28,158 bases of DNA from an uncultured Lachnospiraceae bacterium (GTDB lineage: Bacteria; Bacillota; Clostridia; Lachnospirales; Lachnospiraceae), in NCBI GenBank assembly GCA_910579395.1, contig CAJTUC010000043.1:1-28158 (forward strand), written 5' to 3'. The position numbers and the translations under genes are program-made. Shown here piece by piece: positions 7,935 to 15,027 of this stretch. Every line of letters begins with the position of its first letter. Position 1 is the stretch's first letter. Under the pieces are notes generated by a model, which was not told the origin of the DNA, did no database searches, and saw nothing but the letters and a program-made list of their open reading frames with translations.

Positions 7935-9233
7935 ATGTTGGAAATTGCATCAAATCTGTTTGAGTCTGTTTTATTTGTCATTTTTTTGACACTCTTTTTG
8001 AAACCAAAGCGGGAGAAAAGGGTGTTCTTCTGTTGTGCGTTCGCGACGGCAGTTTTGCTATTTCTGAATATCACCTGTTCGGATTATTTCAGTTCTTTTA
8101 GTATTCTTACTGCTTTTTTTGATTTTCTGATAACGCTGGTGTTCTGGAAATGGTGTCTGGAAGGCTCTTTTCCACAGTTTTTTATGGGATTCGGATTGTA
8201 TTGGTTTGGGATCTTTTCCAGTGCATATATTACAGTATATATATTTTCCCTGATTGAATCAGAGGCGGTTACGGCAATGTTTTCATTGGATAGCGCTTAC
8301 AGGGCAGAAGGTATTTTATTAACCAGAATTTTGATAGCGCTATATATATCTATTATCTTATATAACAGGAAAAAATTCAGATATTATCATAATCAGGCTC
8401 TTTTTTCCTGTTATGTAATCATACCTGTAATTGTCATGGGTATTTTTGCAATACTAACTCGGATATTGATAGACTTATATTATATAGAACCGGAAATAGC
8501 TGGCCAAATTATTTATATAGCAATATGTATATGTGTTATGTTTATTATGGTTCTTATCTTATCGATTAATATATCGAGAAAACAGGAAAAAGAGCGGGAA
8601 GTACAGCGGCTGAATGATATGATAGAGGTGCAGAAGCAGTCGCTTGAAAATTATGTTTCCGGAGAAAGAGAGCGGCACAAACAAAGGCATGAATTGGAAC
8701 ATAGATTTTACTCGATACAATATTTGCTGGAGCAGAACCGGATTTCGGAGGGGATGGAAGTCTTTCGGGAAACAATCGACGGGTTATATAGAAATACAGG
8801 AAATATGACGATTTCCGGGAATATTATCGATACGGTCATCGCCAATAAAGAGAAAAAGTATGCTTCAAATCGCATCAGCCTCGAAAAGAAGATTGAAGTC
8901 GGCAGCGAAGAAAAGCTGGATTTGGTAGATTTGTGTATTTTAATCGGAAATCTGGTCGAAAATGCCATGGAAGCGGCTGATAAGAGCGAAGCAAGACAAG
9001 TCAGGATTGAAATAAAAGAACGGTTTAACAGTCTGTGTATTTTTGTCGGCAATACCTATTCCGAGGCAGACAGCGATGTGAAGAATCTGCGTTCGAAGAA
9101 AAAGGAGATTTGGAAGCATGGATTCGGAATACAGAGCGTTAAAGAAATCGTTAACAGATACCAGGGAGAGTTTGAAACCTGTTATAAAGGAGAATGGTTC
9201 TATGCGAAAGTGATCATACATTACCAAATTTGA
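7935..9233 (+). CDS. AgrC-like peptide-sensing histidine kinase (GHKL)
   Basis: 432 residues. The N-terminal half (~1-210) is a hydrophobic sensor of about six membrane segments. A helical linker with RHELEHRFYSIQYLLEQ follows, the position where AgrC-type kinases carry the phosphorylated His. The ATPase domain shows the N box LIGNLVENAMEAA and the glycine box KHGFGIQSVKEIV. This layout is typical for sensors of secreted cyclic peptides. It lies between the response regulator and agrB, so its ligand is presumably the peptide encoded by the agrD gene nearby. Confidence 0.87.
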   Translation: MLEIASNLFESVLFVIFLTLFLKPKREKRVFFCCAFATAVLLFLNITCSDYFSSFSILTAFFDFLITLVFWKWCLEGSFPQFFMGFGLYWFGIFSSAYITVYIFSLIESEAVTAMFSLDSAYRAEGILLTRILIALYISIILYNRKKFRYYHNQALFSCYVIIPVIVMGIFAILTRILIDLYYIEPEIAGQIIYIAICICVMFIMVLILSINISRKQEKEREVQRLNDMIEVQKQSLENYVSGERERHKQRHELEHRFYSIQYLLEQNRISEGMEVFRETIDGLYRNTGNMTISGNIIDTVIANKEKKYASNRISLEKKIEVGSEEKLDLVDLCILIGNLVENAMEAADKSEARQVRIEIKERFNSLCIFVGNTYSEADSDVKNLRSKKKEIWKHGFGIQSVKEIVNRYQGEFETCYKGEWFYAKVIIHYQI

Positions 9234-9279
9234 CAAAAAAGCCTTAAAAATTACAGAATTTGACAAAGTAGTTTATTTT
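9224..9279 (+). promoter_or_regulatory. direct repeats before agrB
   Basis: Two copies of a 15-mer, CCAAATTTGACAAAA (9224) and CAGAATTTGACAAAG (9254), stand 30 bases apart and resemble the pair upstream of the regulator gene. The second is also half of an inverted repeat, GACAAAGTA/TATTTTGTC (9262-9279). They could be regulator sites for a separate agrB promoter. No convincing -35/-10 pair is visible. Confidence 0.4.
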
Positions 9280-9321
9280 GTCGGCAAGAGAATATATAGT
9301 GAATACAGGTGGATATTTGAC

Positions 9322-9912
9322 ATGAGTATGAAACTATCATATTTGATTGCTGACTTTTTTATTGCGCAAAACTGGATTAAGGAAGAAGAAAAGATAATTT
9401 ATGTAGTGGGAATGGATGTTCTTCTTTCCACTTCATGGCAGATTGCTCTTGTCCTGTTTCTCGGAATCTGGAGGGACAGATTTGTGGAAGCGGTCGTTTA
9501 TCTTTTGTTTATCTTGTCTGTCCGTCAGTACAGCGGCGGATATCATGCATCGACCAGAACGAGATGCTATACGCTCTTTACGGTATGTTATCTTATAGCG
9601 GATGCAGCCGCTTCTTTTATCGGGCGGAATGCAGGTAGAGAGGTATTAGTGTTGTATAGCCTGTGCAGTCTGATTTTTGCCAACATTGTCTTTTATCTTT
9701 TTGTACCAGTAAAAAATGACAGGAAAAAATATCGTGCAGAAAGCATGAGGGATGCGAGAAAGAAAGCTTTTGCGGCAGTCAATTTATGGTATTGTCTGGC
9801 GGCGGGGACAGCATTTGCGCAGCCTGCTATAACGGCACAGATATTCACCGCGGGCAATATCGTAACTCTACTTATCTTATTATGCAGACCATGGAGGAAA
9901 AAACATGAATGA
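9322..9912 (+). CDS. agrB: AgrB-like peptide-processing membrane protease
   Basis: Cuts the AgrD propeptide and helps form the cyclic signal; integral membrane protein. 196 residues with about six hydrophobic segments. The family signature RQYSGGYHAST is present, with catalytic His75 and Cys82 (RTRCYTLF) in the expected places. AGGTGG stands nine bases before ATG 9322. Its last eight bases overlap the start of agrD, so the two are translationally coupled. It appears intact. Confidence 0.92.
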   Translation: MSMKLSYLIADFFIAQNWIKEEEKIIYVVGMDVLLSTSWQIALVLFLGIWRDRFVEAVVYLLFILSVRQYSGGYHASTRTRCYTLFTVCYLIADAAASFIGRNAGREVLVLYSLCSLIFANIVFYLFVPVKNDRKKYRAESMRDARKKAFAAVNLWYCLAAGTAFAQPAITAQIFTAGNIVTLLILLCRPWRKKHE

Positions 9913-10045
9913 CTTATTTGCAATGATTCTGAGAGCTGTCTATTATGTGGGGACATCCACGACAAGCGTAATATCAAGAGCGGGTTTTTATGAGCCGGAA
10001 GAAGACATTATCCTGTCTGAAATGTTGGAAAGTCATGAGGAATAA
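9905..10045 (+). CDS. agrD: AgrD-like autoinducing peptide precursor without cysteine
   Basis: A 46-residue ORF (ATG 9905, TAA 10043-10045) overlapping the 3' end of agrB, the normal place for agrD. Its layout fits the family. The N-terminal helix (MNDLFAMILRAVYYV) is amphipathic. A short Ser/Thr-rich signal segment follows, TSTTSVISRAGFY, and then an acidic tail starting EPEED. There is no Cys, so a thiolactone is impossible. Ser24 lies four residues before Phe28, which would allow a five-residue lactone S-R-A-G-F. Where AgrB cuts (after F28 or Y29) is a guess. The downstream VWA gene begins inside its last codons. Confidence 0.8.
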   Translation: MNDLFAMILRAVYYVGTSTTSVISRAGFYEPEEDIILSEMLESHEE

Positions 10046-10688
10046 GAACGATCTTCGAAGAAAACTGAATATTGTAAAGTATATAAGCTTTATCATCATA
10101 TGCTTTTGGATGTTTCTGCTCCCGCTTGCGGCGGAAGCGGAAGAGGCAGTGAAAGAAGAAACGATGCAGCTCGTTATTCTGCTGGATGGCAGTCAGTCGA
10201 TGCGAAAGGTGGACGGGCAGTATCTGATAAAAGACTTTATTCTGGAGATTGTCGCTATTACGCCGGAAAACTGCAGAATCGGAGCGGCAGTATATCAGGA
10301 TGAATTGTGTTTCCTGCTTCCGCCGGGCAGTGACTACGATGAAATCGAAAAAAATCTGAAAAAAATCGAATATACCGGTTATGGCAATGCAGGGGAAGGA
10401 TTGGAGCAGGCGCTCGCATTACTGCAGGAAGGAAATGGTGAGCGGAAGATTCTGCTGATTTCTGATGGCGAGATCATGATGAGAACGGAAGCGCAGACGA
10501 CGGAATCCGTGGAAGCCTTTGCACAGGCCACAGAAAAGGCAAAAGAAGAAAATATCACCATCGATATCGTAGCATTGGGGAAAAGCATAGAAGAGGGCAA
10601 CACGGTATATGCTGCTGCAGGCAGTACGGGCGGGCAGATATATGAGTTCTCGGACAGCAGCGTCAAAAGAGCCACGTCGGAAGCATGA
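10035..10688 (+). CDS. secreted/membrane VWA-domain protein, N-terminal part of a split gene
   Basis: 217 residues from ATG 10035. A signal sequence or membrane anchor (residues ~12-36) precedes a von Willebrand A domain with an intact metal site: DGSQS (D51, S53, S55), T114 and the Asp of LISDGE (D144). The frame stops at 10688 right after the VWA domain. The next ORF, in the -1 frame, overlaps by four bases and starts with what should follow in a VWA-beta-TM protein. I read this as one ~505-residue gene broken by a frameshift near 10655-10670. Two coupled genes, or programmed slippage, cannot be excluded. An upstream ATG at 9990 lies inside agrD and is less likely. Confidence 0.75.
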   Translation: MRNKNDLRRKLNIVKYISFIIICFWMFLLPLAAEAEEAVKEETMQLVILLDGSQSMRKVDGQYLIKDFILEIVAITPENCRIGAAVYQDELCFLLPPGSDYDEIEKNLKKIEYTGYGNAGEGLEQALALLQEGNGERKILLISDGEIMMRTEAQTTESVEAFAQATEKAKEENITIDIVALGKSIEEGNTVYAAAGSTGGQIYEFSDSSVKRATSEA

Positions 10689-11548
10689 ATGGGACGGATG
10701 GAGAATTATCAGTGAAACTTCCTGATGAAAAATTGGAGCAGGCGGTAATCTATCTACTGGGGGAACAGGATAATGAGAACCTGACAATCAACTGCAAAGC
10801 TGCCGAAATCAGCCTGCAAAAGGGCGAAAAATATACCGTTATCAAAATGGAAAAGCCGGAGCCGGGGGAAGTCGGAATACAGATGGTCTCAACAAAGCCG
10901 ATGGACATTAATGCGTATCTGACAGTGGAATACGAGCTGGTTTTATCGGCGTTGGCATTGGAACCGGGCGGGATATTTAAAAGTTTTTCCGGCGATATCG
11001 TTCGTATTCCGGAGATAGCTCCGGAACAGCCGGATTGGTTTTTCTGGGGTGTGATGATCGTCTTTGTACTGGCGATTGCGGGGCTCTTTCTTGTGTACAT
11101 CCGGAGTAAGGGGCGGAGACCCGTGGGAAAAAAGATGATAGACGAGAGGCGAATGCTTCCGAAAGAAAATGGTATGCGGGGAAACGATTTCTGTGGAAAA
11201 CTCGTTGTCTATGTGATTCATGACCGGGAAGAAATCGATTATCCACCGGAGAGCATTAATTTGTTCGCGAGATGCAACAGAGAAGTCATAACGCTTGAGT
11301 GGATATTGGAGATCTGCAATCTTCCGCTGCAGCTCAAAGGGGCGGAGAAGATCATGATCAGGCCGGGAGATGACAGGAGCATTGTTGTGAAGAACAATGG
11401 ACGGGCGGCAGCGATGAAAGGAAGGGAACTTCTGATAAAGGGGCACGCTTACCATTTGTATTATCAGGAGAAGATAACTTTTGTTTTTGATGAAGAGGAC
11501 ACGGAAATAGAAGTTCATTATAAGGCTTTGAAGCCAAATGAAAGATAA
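10685..11548 (+). CDS. membrane-anchored beta-domain protein with FHA-like tail, C-terminal part of the VWA gene
   Basis: 287 residues. Residues 1-110 form an extracytoplasmic beta-rich region (SVKLPDEKLEQAVIYLLGE, KYTVIKMEKP). One strong membrane helix follows (118-139), then a basic stop-transfer (RSKGRR) and a cytoplasmic domain of ~145 residues. The last ~100 residues (IMIRPGDDRSIVVKNN, GHAYHLYY) look like a degenerate FHA or ubiquitin-like beta domain. It has no export signal of its own, which supports its being the second half of the preceding VWA gene. A membrane protein starting the injection operon may dock the apparatus to the envelope; this is inference. Confidence 0.7.
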   Translation: MNGTDGELSVKLPDEKLEQAVIYLLGEQDNENLTINCKAAEISLQKGEKYTVIKMEKPEPGEVGIQMVSTKPMDINAYLTVEYELVLSALALEPGGIFKSFSGDIVRIPEIAPEQPDWFFWGVMIVFVLAIAGLFLVYIRSKGRRPVGKKMIDERRMLPKENGMRGNDFCGKLVVYVIHDREEIDYPPESINLFARCNREVITLEWILEICNLPLQLKGAEKIMIRPGDDRSIVVKNNGRAAAMKGRELLIKGHAYHLYYQEKITFVFDEEDTEIEVHYKALKPNER

Positions 11549-11560
11549 AGGAGGCAGGAA

Positions 11561-13741
11561 ATGAGTATAATCAAACAAACGAACAGGACATTGTTGTTCG
11601 AAGAAGTGAATCCGGAGAAACCGGATTTGCTGACATTGGTGGGAGACGTAAGAGGTATTGACAGTCTGAGTGATGAAAAGATCAAAGAGATGAACGAAGC
11701 GCTTCTGGTAAGGAGTTTTGATGAGTTCATTGATAAATTTGATCCGGTCGTATATTCCTTCTTCAATGCCAATAACCAGAAGATCATGTATGTATTGCAG
11801 AAGCCGGAGACGATTCCGGAGGATATGCTGACGCCCATCCATTTGAACAGGCAGAACGATTTCCTGAAGATGCTGATGTCACTGGTGGAGGCAAAGCGTT
11901 CTCAGAGCATCATAAATGTCGATTTTCAGTTTGATAAACTGACCGATATGATTTCGCCGAAAAAGGTCATGGAAGATATCAAACAGAACCGGAAAGAACT
12001 GCAGTATACCTATAAGACTTATGCGGAGCTGGAAGACGGAGACCCGCACAAGCTGGACCTGGCCGATAAGCTGAATGTCATGTTCGAGGAAGCCAGTGTT
12101 AATTACAATAATGTTCTTGCAATGCTCCCGCTTGCCATTGAAGACATCAAAACAAGACTTCTGCTTGGAGAAGCGGAAGAGAAAAAAGATAATACGCCTC
12201 TCGCCCTTGGCGTCCTGAGCATGGATGAAAAAGGGGAATTGAAGGTATTGGAAGCGCCGAAGCAGGAAACGGCAGAGCTTATGGTGGTAGACGATAATAT
12301 CAATACCGGACTCATTGCGGCGCTGGAAGAGGATTATGAAGCATTAAATGAGGAAAGCAGCGATTATGTCAAAGCATTGGTCACAAGAACCTACTGCCCG
12401 CTGGCATCCACGATGGTAAGCAACATAGATGTCAAGCAGGAAGTCAATAATTATAATTCTTATCTGGAATTTTATAAGACAGCAAAAGACGACTTTATCA
12501 AAGTCGTGAAACCGCTGATCGAGAAGATTTTAGGCGTATGGGCGTTCTTTGAACAATATCCTGCGAACTTAAAAGGAATGCGCCCTGCCATGCTGATCAC
12601 CAATGTGTCCAATGATATGCTGGTCAAGAGCAGTAACCTGCCAAGACTGATCGCATTCTTAAATACGGTCAATGCAAAGAACGATTTTGACAATACGGTG
12701 TGGTATGGCATCGTGCCATCCATTTCCTTAGACCAGAATTCGAACATCAAACTGACCAGACAGCGTTTTCAGGGAAATGAAACGACGGAAAAAACAGGCG
12801 TAAACAGCGTGGAAGCGCTGGTCAGGCTGCTTGATGTGCTGAAAGACTATTCTGTCCAGTGCTTCTTCAGCTATGAGACAGGGGATAAGACTACCTTCAA
12901 TCATATGGCCACCGAGGGCATAGAGAAATTTGAAGAACGATGCAGTTCCCTGACGGGTAAAGCTTACAGCGAATTTGCGATTCCCTGTATTCCCAATTTT
13001 ACCATCATACCGAAAGAAAAATCCGGCGTCATTTTGGACAAGCGTATGCTGGTAAATGAAAACGACATGGCGGAGCTGTCCAAGGAAAAAGAAGATATTA
13101 TGAAACTCTGGATAGACGGCGTTTATGTAGGCGCCGCGTACATAGCGGCCGGCCTGGTGGCGGCTTACCAGTGCCCCGATTACCTGAAAGAAAAGTTTAA
13201 GAAAAATGTTGATGAGGAACTTCCGGGTGTCAGATTCGATATCGAGGCGGGCGATCATCCGCTGCGCGTCCATACGGTGATGGCAAAAGAAATCACCGGA
13301 TTCACGAACTCGATCAAGAACGAGATCAACAGACGCAGCTTCGGCTTTGTCTTTTCTTCCGAGAATGCGATGCTGGGCACGGAAAACGTACACAACATCA
13401 TGGTCTATAAAGCAAGGAACCTGATGAGCGACGGCAAGACTTATGAACCGATTTACAAAACACAGGTCACGACCTATATCGAAAGGATTCTGCGCCATGC
13501 CACGAGTGATTATAAACAGGAAAATATCGTACAGTTCTTTTCCAACAATCCGGCCAGCCAGAAGAGCGTCTGGCTTGAAAAGAAAGGATGCGTCAACGCG
13601 GTATTGGGCGCGGGAGATGATGTAGAATATGAGATTGACGAAGCCAACGGATACTGTACATTGAATATCACGTTCAATGGAAATGTAAAGAATCTGGAAG
13701 TGGAGATCAATCGATTCAATTCTAATAACAGAGCCATTTAA
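11561..13741 (+). CDS. contractile sheath-like protein (TssB and TssC in one chain)
   Basis: 726 residues, with a strong AAAGGAGG site before ATG 11561. Residues ~1-190 resemble a small-sheath (TssB) region, with a helical SPKKVMEDIKQNRKELQYTY and NYNNVLAMLPLAIEDIKTRL. The remainder resembles large-sheath (TssC) folds. The end shows the sheath pattern: a helix TYIERILRHATSD, then short strands (CTLNITFNGNVKNLEVEINR) that could swap between subunits. No single invariant motif proves it; the call combines length, fold pattern, high-expression signals and the VgrG, PAAR-like and Hcp-like genes nearby. A fused sheath differs from the two-gene arrangement of Proteobacteria. Base composition matches the core chromosome, unlike the genes after it. 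Confidence 0.62.
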   Translation: MSIIKQTNRTLLFEEVNPEKPDLLTLVGDVRGIDSLSDEKIKEMNEALLVRSFDEFIDKFDPVVYSFFNANNQKIMYVLQKPETIPEDMLTPIHLNRQNDFLKMLMSLVEAKRSQSIINVDFQFDKLTDMISPKKVMEDIKQNRKELQYTYKTYAELEDGDPHKLDLADKLNVMFEEASVNYNNVLAMLPLAIEDIKTRLLLGEAEEKKDNTPLALGVLSMDEKGELKVLEAPKQETAELMVVDDNINTGLIAALEEDYEALNEESSDYVKALVTRTYCPLASTMVSNIDVKQEVNNYNSYLEFYKTAKDDFIKVVKPLIEKILGVWAFFEQYPANLKGMRPAMLITNVSNDMLVKSSNLPRLIAFLNTVNAKNDFDNTVWYGIVPSISLDQNSNIKLTRQRFQGNETTEKTGVNSVEALVRLLDVLKDYSVQCFFSYETGDKTTFNHMATEGIEKFEERCSSLTGKAYSEFAIPCIPNFTIIPKEKSGVILDKRMLVNENDMAELSKEKEDIMKLWIDGVYVGAAYIAAGLVAAYQCPDYLKEKFKKNVDEELPGVRFDIEAGDHPLRVHTVMAKEITGFTNSIKNEINRRSFGFVFSSENAMLGTENVHNIMVYKARNLMSDGKTYEPIYKTQVTTYIERILRHATSDYKQENIVQFFSNNPASQKSVWLEKKGCVNAVLGAGDDVEYEIDEANGYCTLNITFNGNVKNLEVEINRFNSNNRAI

Positions 13742-13767
13742 TGTGGAAACTTATCAAGAAAAGGAAT

Positions 13768-13870
13768 CTCGGAATCTTGGTCTTATAACTTGATTTATCG
13801 GTTTTGCAATTATAAAAAGTTGGGTTTTGAGAACTGCGTAAAATATGGTTTAGCGATTCCGAGAGTTTTT
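13768..13870 (+). terminator. long-range inverted repeat after the sheath gene, possible attenuator
   Basis: CTCGGAATC (13768-13776) pairs perfectly with GATTCCGAG (13855-13863), followed by AGTTTTTTT. The 78-base loop is long for a terminator. It lies in the 164-base gap between the sheath gene and the AT-rich block, where a drop in expression would make sense. Confidence 0.35.
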
Positions 13871-13905
13871 TTCTAAAATGTAAAAAAGGTAAGGATAACA
13901 ATATC

Positions 13906-14394
13906 ATGGATGAAATGTTGCAGAAGAAAGAAAATGGTTTTTTTCTATTTGATAATAAGGTAAAAGTATGGTTCCCTGATAATTTTTATGAGGATTCAGA
14001 ACTCATAGAAAAAAGATATCCATTCAAAAAAAAACCATCCATAATAAAAGTCGATAGTACAGGAAAGATATTTATAACATTTGATTTATATTCAAAACCG
14101 TTAAGTGCTATGCAGATTGCAGGTGTCGCAGTTGGTATGAGAAATATCATATTACAGGTATATTCATATAACAATAAGATAAAATTAAGGCGTTTTAAAA
14201 CTATTCAGGGTTTACAGGGAGTAAGTTTTTCATTTTACATAATAAACAAATGCAGCAGACAGTTCGTTGAATTTTTTGTTCTTTCCATACATGGTCATTT
14301 ATTTTTGGGGACAGTAACTTGTCCAGAAGAAAATAGATATGAATGGAAGTCTGCTTTTTTGAAGGTGAAGAGGACAGTGCAAGAAATGGAATAA
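13906..14394 (+). CDS. small beta-rich protein, DcrB/EagR-like (tentative)
   Basis: 162 residues, no signal peptide or membrane helix. The order of segments (VWFPDNFYEDSELIEKRYP, then strands, a short helix, and SIHGHLFLGTVTCPEENRYE) is shared with the next gene, and the ends align (GT-x-x-C ... W/WK ... LK). This layout resembles DcrB/DUF1795 folds, to which T6SS EagR effector adaptors belong; that link is weak and by eye. Position directly before vgrG suits a spike-loading chaperone. The sequence is much more AT-rich than the sheath gene. Confidence 0.5.
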   Translation: MDEMLQKKENGFFLFDNKVKVWFPDNFYEDSELIEKRYPFKKKPSIIKVDSTGKIFITFDLYSKPLSAMQIAGVAVGMRNIILQVYSYNNKIKLRRFKTIQGLQGVSFSFYIINKCSRQFVEFFVLSIHGHLFLGTVTCPEENRYEWKSAFLKVKRTVQEME

Positions 14395-14433
14395 AAGTTT
14401 AGATGCGTAAGATCAGAAAAAGGTGGTGTTTAT

Positions 14434-15027
14434 ATGAAAATGGATGGTGATTATCCGGATGAGATGATTTTGGCAACCATCAAAAAATATGAAATAGAGC
14501 TTGAGCATGAAAAGCCTTTGGAGTATCAGATTAGGATACAAAATAAAACAGTAAATTTATCTGACAGAAGGATTTATAAGGATATAAGTATACGTCTTCC
14601 AAAGTACTTTTATGTTAAAACTGGGGATGAAACAACTTCTGGATACTTGATTAAACATCATCCAGAAATAATTTTTATTAGTGGGTGCGGAACTGTAAAT
14701 TTTACATTTGACAGAATTGAAAGAGAGGATAGCCAGCAAATCAGAAAAGAAATTATTGATTTGATGAGGCAGAGATACCCACAAAATATGATTTACGATT
14801 TAGGAAAAGGAAAATTAAAGGAACAAGAGCAGGAATTTTACTGGTTTGATTATAAGAGTTTTGCAATTGATAGTGATATATATAATTTATTGTTTATATT
14901 TCCATATTATGATAAGACGGTAATTGGAACATTTAAATGTGCTTTTCGTAATTATGCAGATTGGAAACATTATGTATTGAAAATGATTGCAACAATAGAA
15001 TATAAAGCGAAGGGAGACTCATATTAA
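14434..15027 (+). CDS. second small DcrB/EagR-like protein (tentative)
   Basis: 197 residues, soluble, paralogous in outline to the preceding gene: SIRLPKYFYVK, RYPQNMIYDLGKG, then FPYYDKTVIGTFKCAFRNYA and a C-terminal WKHYVLKMIATIEY. AAAAGGTGG precedes ATG 14434. Its stop overlaps the vgrG start (TAATG), so it is translationally coupled to the spike gene. A pair of related adaptor-like proteins before a VgrG suggests one per cargo or a heteromeric chaperone; this is inference. It may equally be a structural piece of the baseplate. Confidence 0.5.
   Translation: MKMDGDYPDEMILATIKKYEIELEHEKPLEYQIRIQNKTVNLSDRRIYKDISIRLPKYFYVKTGDETTSGYLIKHHPEIIFISGCGTVNFTFDRIEREDSQQIRKEIIDLMRQRYPQNMIYDLGKGKLKEQEQEFYWFDYKSFAIDSDIYNLLFIFPYYDKTVIGTFKCAFRNYADWKHYVLKMIATIEYKAKGDSY

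Noticed and set aside
9990..10034. earlier start for the VWA protein
   Set aside because: It would lie within agrD and add a Cys/Lys-rich stretch before the signal sequence; ATG 10035 gives a normal signal.
10655..10690. programmed ribosomal frameshift as the firm explanation for the split VWA gene
   Set aside because: The slippery run is poor (CAAAAGA, no good heptamer in frame) and no stimulating stem is evident; mutation or sequencing error is at least as likely.
10943..11842. 299-residue minus-strand open frame
   Set aside because: Antisense to the VWA C-terminal part and the sheath start, with no start signals and composition like a shadow frame.
12728..13498. 256-residue minus-strand open frame
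   Set aside because: Antisense inside the sheath gene; no motif and no ribosome site.
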